Origin: Haliclona indistincta
Lineage: Eukaryota; Porifera; Demospongiae; Haplosclerida; Chalinidae
Direction of reading: 5' to 3'
Assembly (NCBI GenBank): GCA_964017065.1
Contig: OZ024788.1
Coordinates: 714,727-778,726 of the forward strand
Length of the DNA: 64,000 nucleotides
How positions within the stretch are numbered: the stretch's first letter is position 1; the number at the start of each line of letters is the position of its first letter. Of this stretch, positions 52,352-61,494 are shown in pieces. The position numbers and the translations under genes are program-made. Below the pieces are notes generated by a model. It ran no database searches and had not been told where the DNA came from. It was given only the letters and a program-made list of their open reading frames with translations.

Positions 52352-52876
52352 TAAGTGGAAAAACCGGATACAACAGGACACGAACGCGAACTCGGAAACG
52401 AACTCAAATGTGATCACGTGCTCAATGTAGAGGAAACCGCGCCCAAAATTACTATACTACTAAACCCAAGACTCTAAAACCTTCGCCTAACGGCGAGTAT
52501 GGACCTAACGGCGCCCAGTATTCGCCTAACAGCGCCCAGTATGGACCTAACAGCGCCCAGTATGGGGATCAACCTAAATATTCGCCACCTCACGATCCTT
52601 AGTGTTAGAACGCCGGGAACGACTATCCTTAGTGTTAAAACGCCGGGAACGACGATCCTTAGTGTTAAAACGCCGGGAACGACGATCCTTAGTATTAAAT
52701 ATCCCGTTAGCGAATACTGGGCGCCGTTAATAGGCGAAGGTTTTTAGGGTCTTGGGTTTAGTAGTATAGTAATTATGGGCGCGGTTTCCTGTTACATTGA
52801 GCACGTGATCACATTTGAGTTCGTTTCCGAGTTCGTGTCCGCGTTCGCGTCCTGTTGTATCCGGTTTTTCCACTTA
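52352..52876. mobile_element. 525-bp inverted-repeat element with about 145-bp arms
   Basis: TAAGTGGAAAAACCGGATAC starts an arm that continues through GATCACGTGCTCAATGTA and TACTATACTACTAAACCCAA, mirrored at 52725-52876. The centre carries a 34-bp tandem repeat (AACGCCGGGAACGACGATCC, three copies) and AACGGCGCCCAGTAT repeats. Confidence 0.85.
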
Positions 52877-52932
52877 CCCCTAGCTAACCCGCTTCGAAAC
52901 CGGTCGACCGGCTTCGAAGCGGGTCAAAGGTT

Positions 52933-53535
52933 TCCGGAGTAGTCATACCTGGAGTAGTCATACTAAAATGGTTTGTGATAAAGCTAGAAAATTACTTGGT
53001 TTACTGTACCGAAAGTTTTATGACGCGTCAGCTGATACTCTGTGTCATCTTTATTTGTCAATGGTACGTCCTCGTCTTGAGTATGCCTCTCCTGTGTGGT
53101 CACCCCATTTGGCCAAGGATAAGGAATTGATTGAGAGTGTCCAAAAATTTGCGTTAAGGATTGCAAGCAAAAGCTGGTCAATGCCTTATCATGACCTACT
53201 GATTCAATTTAACGTTCCTACTCTTGAATCACGCAGATGTGTGGCTAGACTTACTATTCTGTATAAAATAACTCATAACCTTTGTTTTTTTCCTGTTCAT
53301 GTATTTAATTATTTGTCTTCTTCTCGTCACCATAACCTACATAACTTAACTCTTTCTTCTCCCTTTACTAGAACTAACTCTTTCACTTATTCTTTTGTAC
53401 CATTTACTATTAATTTATGGAATAAGCTAGATAGTGTTACTGTTAATTCTCCTTCTGTTCAATCCTTTAAATATTTAGTACAGAGACATTACACCTTGCA
53501 TTAGCATTTTGCTATTTTGTGTTGTGTCTATAATT

Positions 53536-53580
<45 letters not shown>
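52933..53580 (+). mobile_element. 5'-truncated CR1/Jockey-like LINE with target duplication
   Basis: A frame from about 52968 to 53504 encodes the end of a reverse transcriptase: ARKLLGLLYRKF, LYLSMVRPRLEYASPVWSPH, ESVQKFALRIASKSW and LWNKLD. A 40-base A run follows. AAAGGTT occurs just before the element (52926-52932) and right after the A run, giving a target duplication and showing insertion into the foldback. It is the same family as the copy at the window start. Confidence 0.9.
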
Positions 53581-53582
<2 letters not shown>

Positions 53583-54234
53583 TTGCGAATCGGGTCGTAA
53601 CACATATACATTGCATTGCAATCATTAAATCTGCTTCGGCCATGTACAGGAGTCACGTTTGAAGAAGAAGCTGTGACATGTTGCTATGAATTTTAGTGCA
53701 GTTTGATTGTTAAAACAACTGTTGCATGCACACAACATTTCTTGCTGCGCTGCGTTGCTGAACCACTCGTAACGACATTCCTGTCAATTTAGCAGGTATA
53801 GGCTTGCTGTGCTGGGCTGCTAAACCCGACTTACAACGACGCTCCTGTCGATGACTGTAGTAGCACATGATGCTCTAAATCGCCTCCGTGGACACTTTCC
53901 AGTCTCAGTGCTGCGCTGAACTGCAGTGAGCTATAACCGCGACAGCTATAGCACTCCTGCGTAGGTTCGGTTTTAAACCGGGTCAACTGAGTTATGTGGT
54001 TGTAAATTTTTTTGCTGCAGATAATTTTAATGATAAAGCAAAGAGTGAAAAAATAAGTGATAAACAAAGTGTAGATAGATAATTGTTCACAATCTGGCCT
54101 CCACTGAAGCGAGTTCGGGTTAACCGGCTTCAAAACCGGCGGCCGGCTTCGCCGGAAACGGGTCAGGTTGTGAATCGGGTCGTAACATGTATATGTTCTG
54201 CGCAAACCGTGGATCGGGACCATCCATGGATTGT

Positions 54235-55620
54235 CTTGCGCAAACCGTGGATAGGTAGGGTCTCCACACAAAAAATCAACTTCTACAAAATCAGCTTTTC
54301 GGCGACTTAGTATGTACACCAACTTATAAAAACCTCCTGGTGCAAATTTCGCAGTCCAAAACTTCTTCGATTCTGCAAAAAACAGCTTTAAACTCTGACC
54401 GCAATCAGTTATTAACTAGTCATTCGATCTTCTTATTAGAGCGCATCTCTTGCACGACTAGCAAGGTTCTGCAAGGCTGCTGGCCATTCCAAAGGGAAGT
54501 CAACGGAAGTACTACTCTTAACAAGTACTTTTAATAATACTAGCTTTGCTGAAATGCGTTTGGTCTCGGTTAGCAAACCAGAGGAGGTCGGATTTGTGGG
54601 GTCGCTTCCAGCCAGATGGTCAGAAGTGGCAGTTCACGTTTATATTTATGCAACATGTACAACTACTAACCAACTTTACAAAACTATAGTGAGGAAGCCG
54701 CTTCCTCTTCAGCGAAGAAGCTTACATAGGGTTACTGCATAGATACTGCAAGTGTCGGCGCTGGCTTCAAACTCCCGCTTTCGAGCTCCACAGTACCTCT
54801 TCGTAACACATAGACCTTTAATAAAGATCCAGTAAAATGGTACAATTCAGCCGTGTTGCTATCCACCATAAAATCGACTTTCAATTCTACATACAAACTG
54901 GTTCTTGGTTAATTAACCATTTTAATAGTTAATAAACAATTCAGTGATAGAACTAGGTGATTAGTTGAAGTCGATTTTATCACGATAGCAATACAGCTGA
55001 ATTGTACAATTTTACTGGATCTTTAGTAAAGGTCTATGTGTTACGAAGAGGTACTGTGGAGCTCGAAAGCGGGAGTTTGAAGCCAGCGCCGACACTTGCA
55101 GTATCTATGCAGTAACCCTTTGTAAGCTTCTTCGCTGAAGAGGAAGCGGCTTCCTCACTATAGTTTTGTAAAGTTGGTTAGTAGTTGTACATGTTGCATA
55201 AATATAAACGTGAACTGCCACTTCTGACCATCTGGCTGGAAGCGACCCCATAAACCCGACCTCCTCTGGTTTGCTAACCGAGACCAAACGCATTTCAGCA
55301 AAGCTAGTATTATTAAAAGTACTTGTTAAGAGTAGTACTTCCGTTGACTTCCCTTTGGAATGGCCAGCAGCCTTGCAGAACCTTGCTAGTCGTGCAAGAG
55401 ATGCGCTCTAATAAGAAGATCGAATGACTAGTTAATAACTGATTGCGGTCAGAGTTTAAAGCTGTTTTCTGCAGGATCGAAGAAGTTTTGGACTGCGAAA
55501 TTTGCACAAGGAGGTTTTTATAAGTTGGTGTACATACTAAGTCGCCGAAAAGCTGATTTTGTAGAAATTGATTTTTTTGTGTGGAGACCCTAGGATAGGC
55601 GCCTATCCACGGTTTGCGCA
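54235..55620. repeat. Long inverted repeat, arms about 650 bp
   Basis: Sequence from about 54235 to 54885 is repeated inverted at 54977-55620 with few differences, around a centre of about 90 bp. Both arms hold the same 62-codon frame (RLVSVSKPEEVGF, YIYATCTTTNQLY), which reflects the duplication rather than a known protein. Outer ends carry the ATCCACGGTTTGCGCAA motif also arrayed at 59340. No transposase and no clear target duplication. Confidence 0.85.
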
Positions 55621-56083
55621 ACTTAAGCCATCCATGGATTGTGCCTACTGAGCGGCAGCCGCTATGAAGCGCAAGCGCACGATATGGAAGAAAGGGATGC
55701 TTGCCTGTCAGATGCTTGCTTGCCTGCTTGCGAAGGTAGAAGAGGTGCTTGCCTGTCACTTTCAAAACGAAAAAGCTGATGAGTGGACATCACATCTCAA
55801 TGTAAGCTATATTTGTGTGCATACTAACTATCCAATACTTTTGTACAGACCAGTATAAACACACGTGTCCATGCCACTATCAATACCACTCCTGTATGTT
55901 AATTCCCTTTCTAACTCAACTTCTGTCAGGACTACTGATTCACTTTCATGTACTATTCCATGTGAACCCACTTACTCCTCTTCAGGTTACTGAGTACGTA
56001 TTATAATTATCTTGTACTGTCATAAACTTCCAATACTCTACCCACCTCATCTGCTGTTGATAGCAACAGTGTCACCACTAAAA
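55621..56083. other. Unassigned
   Basis: A frame at 55664 (MKRKRTIWKKGMLACQMLAC) ends at a donor-like AAT/GTAAGC at 55801. It is made partly of TGCTTGCCTG repeats and has no recognised family. Nothing else is seen. Confidence 0.35.
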
Positions 56084-56600
56084 TGAACAGATTTCACAAA
56101 ACCCTCGGCGTGTTGCACATTGTAGAGTTAGCTCCTTAGTTACATGGCTTTCAGAATTAGGAGCTTTGCAGCTAAAGCCAACCTGCTTGCTATTGAAACT
56201 GTACTGTTAACCAAAGTGCTGACCACAAGGACAAGGTGTGTCAAGTAGGCGTGACCGTGAACACGAGTATAGGCGTGACCGTGAACTCGAGAACGAAAGC
56301 CATTGGTCTTGGCTTTGATAGGCTTTTTCTTGAGATGTCTACGCACCCCCAGAGCTGTCATGAAGTTTAGATGGAATCTACAAGTACCTAGGTAGTCAAC
56401 TATGGGCACGTTTGTCGTCAGAGAGGTCCAAGATGGCCGTCAAGGTGAGCCAGCCATACATAACTCGAGAACGAAAGCACTTTAGCAAAATCCACGAGTC
56501 ACATTGCAAGCCATTGTCATGCTAAGCCTGTTTATACCTTTACCGAGTTTCAGAAGTGAGCGATGGTCTCTGCAGCTCGATGGACAGAACGAACGAATGA
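56084..56600 (+). repeat. Dispersed repeat R1, copy 3
   Basis: R1 from CACAAAACCCTCGGCGTGTT to GCTCGATGGACAGAACGAAC, with an extra GTGACCGTGAACNNGAG duplication near 56270. Its right end abuts the pipsqueak-HTH element. Confidence 0.85.
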
Positions 56601-56620
56601 GTGAGTGGCGTAACCAAGTA

Positions 56621-57562
56621 AAGTAACCGCGGGGGTTTTCGGAAAAACTTTTGGGTGTGGTCTAATCTTTTGTCTCTAGCTCAGCTTCAGCAGCACTTCA
56701 TTGAACCAGACTAATATCGCTGAAAAGCCAAGGCAATGGGCTACTAAATTGAAGAGTTTGAATGTTCTCCACAGTGATTTCTAATTTTAATTCTTCGTTA
56801 TTTTATGCTGTATGAAAAAGCATCAAAAATTAAGTGGGTGGGGTTTCCGGAAACGCGCGTATTCTTGTAAAAAACGGCTTTGTTCTTGTGTGTCAGCATG
56901 TGTCAAGACTTGGTAATGCATGACAGAACAATTTCTTGCTCCACCTGTCTACTCAGCACAGTCGACCCCCCTGCACCAACCTTCTTCACCTTCCCCTTTA
57001 CGTGGTCGTCGAGTGTACTAGGTGGAATGCCATATTTTAATGCAACTCCATGCACGTTTGGTTCACTTTTACTCCGGCACTCTGCAATGGCTCTCTGGAG
57101 GTCCTCCGCACTATACTTTCGTTTTGCTGCCATTGACAAACAACTTTTTTTATTGCTGTGAAAAGCGCATGCGCGTTTGTTTGAAAATACGATTTGTATT
57201 TAATACTACTGTTGACAGCATGCACGTGTGCAGCGGGCTCTGATTATTCTCGTACTGTTTTAAATGGTCAGTCTGCGTAGTTGCAGTTGGTTTTTATTGC
57301 ATATCTGCATGCATTGGTAAAGTTGCAGTGCTGCAAGAAAGTTTTTTTTAGCGATTTTTAACCGTATGCGTATGATTTGCCTAGCCTAATAGCATGTTTG
57401 CAAATTTTCTGCAGCCACCTAATGTGGCCCAAAAGAGCACTATGATAGGGCATGGTATTCACCAAATTTGGTAGCTGTGCGTTGCTTGTCTTGAGCTCAG
57501 CGTAGAAAAATCTCTTGAGTTTCCGGAAACCCCACCCTTTCCGGAAACCCCCGCGGTTACTT
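56621..57562. mobile_element. 942-bp TA-flanked element with pipsqueak-type HTH
   Basis: AAGTAACCGCGGGGGTTT at the left and AAACCCCCGCGGTTACTT at the right are inverted ends flanked by TA. Inner GGTTTCCGGAAA-type blocks extend the symmetry. It sits between R1 copies and contains an HTH-coding frame on the minus strand. TA duplication plus this HTH suggests a pogo/Tc1-mariner relative; that is inference. Confidence 0.8.
56903..57139 (-). CDS. HTH_psq/Tc5-type DNA-binding domain, truncated transposase
   Basis: A 78-aa frame starts MSMAAKRKYSAEDLQRAIAE, continues with HGVALKYGIPPSTLDDHVKG and ends 70 residues later. The pattern KRKYS-x-EDL-x-AI...ALKYGIPxSTL is the pipsqueak/CENP-B-N style helix-turn-helix found at the start of pogo-type transposases and Psq proteins. 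No DDE catalytic region follows within the element, so it is a truncated or non-autonomous product. It could still bind DNA. Start ATG is plausible; the stop at 56903 ends it shortly after QVEQEIVLSC. Confidence 0.65.
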   Translation of the reverse strand: MSMAAKRKYSAEDLQRAIAECRSKSEPNVHGVALKYGIPPSTLDDHVKGKVKKVGAGGSTVLSRQVEQEIVLSCITKS

Positions 57563-57574
57563 TACCATACAAAC

Positions 57575-58082
57575 TGAACAGACTTCACGAAACCCTCGGC
57601 GTGTTGCACATTGTAGAGTTAGCTCCTTAGTTTTGGTTTGCAGAAGGAGCTTTGCAGCTAAAGCCAACCTGTTTGCTATTGAAACTGCACTGCTAACCAG
57701 AAGACAGCAAAGTGCTGACCACAACCGAGACAAGGTGTGTCAAGTGGGCGTGACCGTGAACACTGAGTAGGTAGCCATTGCTCTTGGCTTTGATAGGCTT
57801 TTTCTTGAGATGTCTAAGCACCCCCAGAGCTGTCCTGCTGTTTAGATGGAATCTAAAAGTACCTAGGTAGTCAACTATGGGCGCGTTTGTTGTCAGAGAA
57901 GTCTAAGATGGCCGTCAGGTCATGCAAGGTGAGCCAGCCATACATAACTCGAGAACGAAAGCAGTTTAGCAAAATCCACGAGTCACATTGCAAGCCATTG
58001 TCATGCTAAGCCTGTTTATACCTTCACCGAGTTTCAGAAGTGAACGATGGTCTCTGCAGCTCGATGGACAGAATGAACGAAC
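57575..58082 (+). repeat. Dispersed repeat R1, copy 4
   Basis: R1 in tandem with the next copy. It differs from others by a short insertion (GTCAGGTCATGCAAGG) near 57915. Confidence 0.85.
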
Positions 58083-58615
58083 GAACGAACGAATGAACAG
58101 CCTTCACGAAACCCTCGGCGTGTTGCACATTGCAGAGTTAGCTCTTTAGTTAGCTTTGCAGAAGGAGCTTTGCAGCTAAAGCCAACCTGCTTGCTATTGA
58201 AACTGCACTGCTAACCAGAAGACAGCAAAGTGCTGACCACAACCGAGACAAGGTGTGTCAAGTGGGCGTGACCATGCATGAACACTGAGTAGGTAGCCAT
58301 TGCTCTTGGCTTCGATAGGCTTTTTCTTGAAATGTCTACGCACCCCCAGAGCTGTCCTGAAGTTTAGATGGAATCTACAAGTACTTAGGTAGTCAACAAT
58401 GGACGCTTTTGTCGTCAGAGAGGTCGAAGATGGCTGTAAAGGTGAGCCAGCCATACATAACTCGAGAACGAAAGCACTTTAGCAAAATCCACGAGTCGCA
58501 TTGCAAGCCATTGTCATGCTAAGCCTGTTCATGCCTTTACCGAGTTTCAGAAGTGAGCGATGGTCTCTGTAGCTCGATGGACAGAACGAATGAATGAACG
58601 AACGAACGACAGAGC
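58083..58615 (+). repeat. Dispersed repeat R1, copy 5
   Basis: R1 copy directly following copy 4 and ending in AACGAACGACAGAGCAAGTA before a palindrome cluster. Confidence 0.85.
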
Positions 58616-58623
58616 AAGTACCG

Positions 58624-58733
58624 TAACCCTCGCGCATGCGCCGAGGGTTAATGACAAACGAAGTACCGTAACCCTCGCGCATGCGCCGAGGGTTAACAAG
58701 TACCGTAACCCTCGCGCATGCGCCGAGGGTTAA
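58624..58733. repeat. Three copies of a 27-bp near-palindrome
   Basis: CCCTCGCGCATGCGCCGAGGG with flanking TAA/TTA occurs three times at about 40-bp spacing, each preceded by AGTACCG. Single copies mark repeat ends at 6085 and 8853. Confidence 0.9.
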
Positions 58734-58845
58734 CTACTCTCCTTTCCTCATGTACTACCACTTCCACTTCACGTGCAAGCACTGATGATGGTTAGTTGCT
58801 ATCTGTTTTCTTATGCATTATGATTATTATAGATTTTGTTATTTC

Positions 58846-59105
58846 AGTCATGCACATTGGGAACTTCTCGAAAGCGCTATCTGTGTCGTAAGAAAGCCGA
58901 TGATCATGACCGTCAGAATGCAAAGCGGATGCATGAAAAATACAGTGTTGGCCATTCAGACTGTGGACTGTTTGCTATTGCTTAAGCCACTGGAATTCTA
59001 CATGGCTACAATCCGGGCATCTACAACTTTGATCAGAACTTGATGCGCACACACTTACTACAATGCTTAGAACTAAAAAAAGCTGCCACCTTTTCCTATG
59101 CTTGA
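58846..59105 (+). pseudogene. Ulp1 (C48) cysteine-protease remnant
   Basis: After a TTTCAG-like site, a frame encodes TSRKRYLCRKKADDHDRQNA and then HSDCGLFAIA, an in-frame TAA at 58983, then ATGILHGYNPGIYNFDQNLM, RTHLLQCLE and a stop at 59103. The (Q/S)-D-C-G-L-F-A-I-A motif around the catalytic Cys and the FDQ...MRxHLxxCLE tail are typical of Ulp1-like domains carried by several DNA-transposon groups, including some Mutator-like elements. The catalytic His and Asp region is not present, so it is a fragment. The stop shows decay. Confidence 0.6.
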
Positions 59106-59339
59106 GGATAAACAGGCATCCTTAAATTAATGTTCTTTTTGAGCACACTGTGAACAATGATCAGTGTGCTCAAAAATCAGTGTGATCAGTGTGCTTTGAG
59201 CCAGTGAATTGTTATAGCTATTAGTAATGACAAGTTGTGCTGTGGTATAAAAACATGCTGTGCCGGGCGCCCAGAATGTCAGCTGGCTCAGGTTTGCATG
59301 CTGCTGCACTGGAGAGAACTTGATGCACAGCATGCTGTG
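59106..59339. other. Spacer
   Basis: It contains a short direct/inverted GATCAGTGTGCTC repeat (59155-59200). No gene. Confidence 0.5.
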
Positions 59340-59515
59340 TGGCGGCTATAGGCTATCCACGGTTTGTTCCATATCCACGCTTTGCGCAAGCCTAATCCAC
59401 GCTTTGCGCAGGTGATCCATGGTTTGTCTGGTCAAAGCATGGATATCGCCGATCCACGGTTTGCGCAAGACAATCCATGGATGGTCCCGATCCACGGTTT
59501 GCACAGAACATATAT
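59340..59515. repeat. Array of ATCCACGGTTTGCGCAA motifs
   Basis: About six variants of ATCCACGGTTTGCGCA occur in one orientation, mixed with ATCCATGG. The same motif marks the outer ends of the long inverted repeat at 54190-54260 and 55600-55640. Confidence 0.8.
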
Positions 59516-59561
59516 ATAGACGGACACGAACGCATAACCCTCCCGCATACTGCGCACGGGT

Positions 59562-59760
59562 AAAAATAACTGAGTTGAAACAAGAATCGGCGAAAAGAGA
59601 TGAAGTGGTAAAAGAAGACGTAGCAAGAAGAGAAAAGGAACTTGCAGAGACAATAAGGCACGAAGTAGAGAGAAGAGAAAAGGAACTTGTCGAGACAATA
59701 AGGAACGAAGCAGAGAGAAGAGAAGAGAGCTGGCAGCAAAAGATGAAGCAACCAGCTATG
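59562..59760 (+). pseudogene. Family 1 exon 1 fragment
   Basis: The frame encodes ITELKQESAKRDEVVKEDVA and RREKELAETIRHEVERREKE, matching the middle of exon 1 of copy 1. One base is missing in AGAAGAGAAGAGAGCTGG, which shifts AERRERELAAK into EESWQQK. The start codon, the span and exon 2 are absent. A mini inverted repeat (GCTATGACCTCCTCCCCAGG onward) follows at 59755. Confidence 0.8.
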
Positions 59761-60415
59761 ACCTCCTCCCCAGGTCATAGCTGTATCTACTGAATTCATC
59801 AGAATGTGGAGAATAGCAAATACTGGTATGCCTCACCTCATTCACAGCAGAACCAAACCGTCCCACACTTTATGATCAAAGTTCCACCAAGTAACCATGC
59901 AGGAAGCGGCCCACCTATGATTGTGGTGCCGCGATGGTGCAGTTTGGTCGTAGATATACGTTTAGTCAGCATTCATACTATCAGAGATTAGCAACCAGGC
60001 CGGCCTTGTTCTAGCGTGTAGTGTGAACACACTATTAGAGGAGAACCCACTTCTTACTGCACTACAGTGGAACCTCTGGCAAGTGCTTATTGTCCATAAC
60101 ATGGAGATGTCCCTAACAAGGAGATTCAATCTTTATTGTTATGTACATCAGCAAATCGTCCGTTATAATAATTATTATTGAGGTGTCCGCTATTGAGAGT
60201 GTCCTTTAAGAGGGGTTCATCTGTTTGTCTCTTCAACTTTATCCTGTGCCCTCTGCATTCATGTAAATGCAATGACAGCTGTTGTGTTGAAGAGATTTTG
60301 AAACTGGCTATGAATAGGGTTCATAGAATTTCATCACAACATCTTGCTAGAGACTCATGTATTCCACTACGCTGTGAACTTGCACACACACTATCTCTTT
60401 GTGTCTCTCACTCAG
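59761..60415. other. Unassigned, possible upstream region of the ILRUN-like gene
   Basis: No exon is supported. It includes a 98-codon frame (60178-60474) that overlaps the first recognised exon, but its N-terminal part has no motif. Confidence 0.4.
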
Positions 60416-61218
60416 GAACCCAGACATGGATCGAAGGAGTGGAGCTTGTACTAGTCAGTGGGTACCAGCTATAGAGGCTCCGGACTCAATCCCAGTCCCC
60501 CTCCTCAGTCCCGGGCAGGCTACAGACCTCAGCATACTCCTCCAGGTACCCAGCACACCAGGTGTGTACGAGGGAAGATGGCGGCTATGCTGTTCGGAGG
60601 TAAGAATAATTATTATTTGGTGTAGAAATGGGTGGAGCTTGTATGTTTTATTACTATTGTGTATTCTGCTCATCGATCTAACATACTGGTTAGGGTTTGG
60701 GTAGCTCTGTGAGGCAGCTAGACACTGCTTAGTACACAGGTGTCCTGGCTTTACCACTAGTGACCCTCTGTGAGGCAGCTAGACACTGCTTAGTGCACAG
60801 GTGTCCTGGCTCTACCAGTGACCCTCTGTGAGGCAGCTAGACACTGCTTAGTGCACAGGTGTCCTGGCTCTACCAGTGACCCTCTGTGAGACAGCTAGAC
60901 ACTGCTTAGTGCACAGGTGTCCTGGCTCTACCAGTGACCCTCTGTGAGGCAGCTAGACACTGCTTAGTGCACAGGTGTCCTGGCTCTACCAGTGACCCTC
61001 TGTGAGACAGCTAGACACTGCTTAGTACCTCTACTCCAGTTTGTTAACATTCCTATCACTGTATCATAGATATGTTAATGGTATCAGTGAGAGTGGTGCA
61101 AGAGGAGGAGGATGATATGAGGGATCTCACGGAACAGCTAGCAGTGATGCAAGCCAATGACCCAGCAATGGCCGCTACCTCACACTACACCGGCCACCAG
61201 TGGACAGCAGCTAGCTAG
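60416..61218 (+). pseudogene. ILRUN/NBR1-like Ig domain gene fragment with 2-base frameshift
   Basis: After TCTCTCACTCAG, one frame encodes GTQTWIEGVELVLVSGYQL. After an extra TA in CAGCTATAGAGGCT, another frame encodes EAPDSIPVPLLSPGQATDLS and VPSTPGVYEGRWRLCCSE up to a GAG/GTAAGA donor at 60600. The W...L.PG...P...G.Y.G.WR pattern is the NBR1 central domain; ILRUN has very similar GMYQGQWRM spacing. A last exon near 61068-61218 encodes MLMVSVRVVQEEEDDMRDLT and stops. The junction between the two exons does not keep frame with the sites I can see. The intron holds the 58-bp satellite. Upstream exons are not found. Could be a real gene with a sequence error. Confidence 0.5.
60704..61024 (-). 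repeat. 58-bp satellite, reverse orientation, about five copies
   Basis: Units of 58 bp (GGCAGCTAGACACTGCTTAG onward) are the reverse complement of the array at 6919-7432. It lies in the intron of the ILRUN-like gene. Confidence 0.95.
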
Positions 61219-61494
61219 TACACAGGAGCACACAATGGCTCCCAATAGAACAGACCATCAACTAATGCTAGAAGATGACAATAATATGATCACCAGTAAT
61301 CATGTGTATCATGACCCTTCATCATCATCATAATTCATTGTGTTGTTGTGTTTTATTATCGAATTGACCCTAAATTTCACTGAAGAGATAGGTTGACATA
61401 ACCAAGGTTGCTCTTTCTTTCTGCAATTAAAAATTATTAATAGTAATGAAAAACGAATAGCTACATAGCATTCATAGCTGGTTAGAATAGTTGG

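Larger units (their letters stand above)
51720..54190. mobile_element. Large foldback element interrupted by a MITE and a LINE
   Basis: The left side (51720-52260) and right side (53590-54190) are inverted copies. They share GTTACGACCCGATTCACAAC, TGACCCG and TTCGAAGCCGG at the outer ends, and AACATTTCTTGCTGCGCTGC, TGCAGTTTGATTGTTAAA and CATGTACAGGAGTCACGTTT further in. The centre holds a second inverted element (52352-52876) and a 5'-truncated LINE (52933-53580). No transposase. Exact outer limits and target duplication are not resolved. Confidence 0.7.

Noticed and set aside
54554..55293. Matching 62-aa frames on opposite strands (RLVSVSKPEEVGF)
   Set aside because: They are the two arms of the long inverted repeat; conservation reflects duplication, not coding. 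No known domain.
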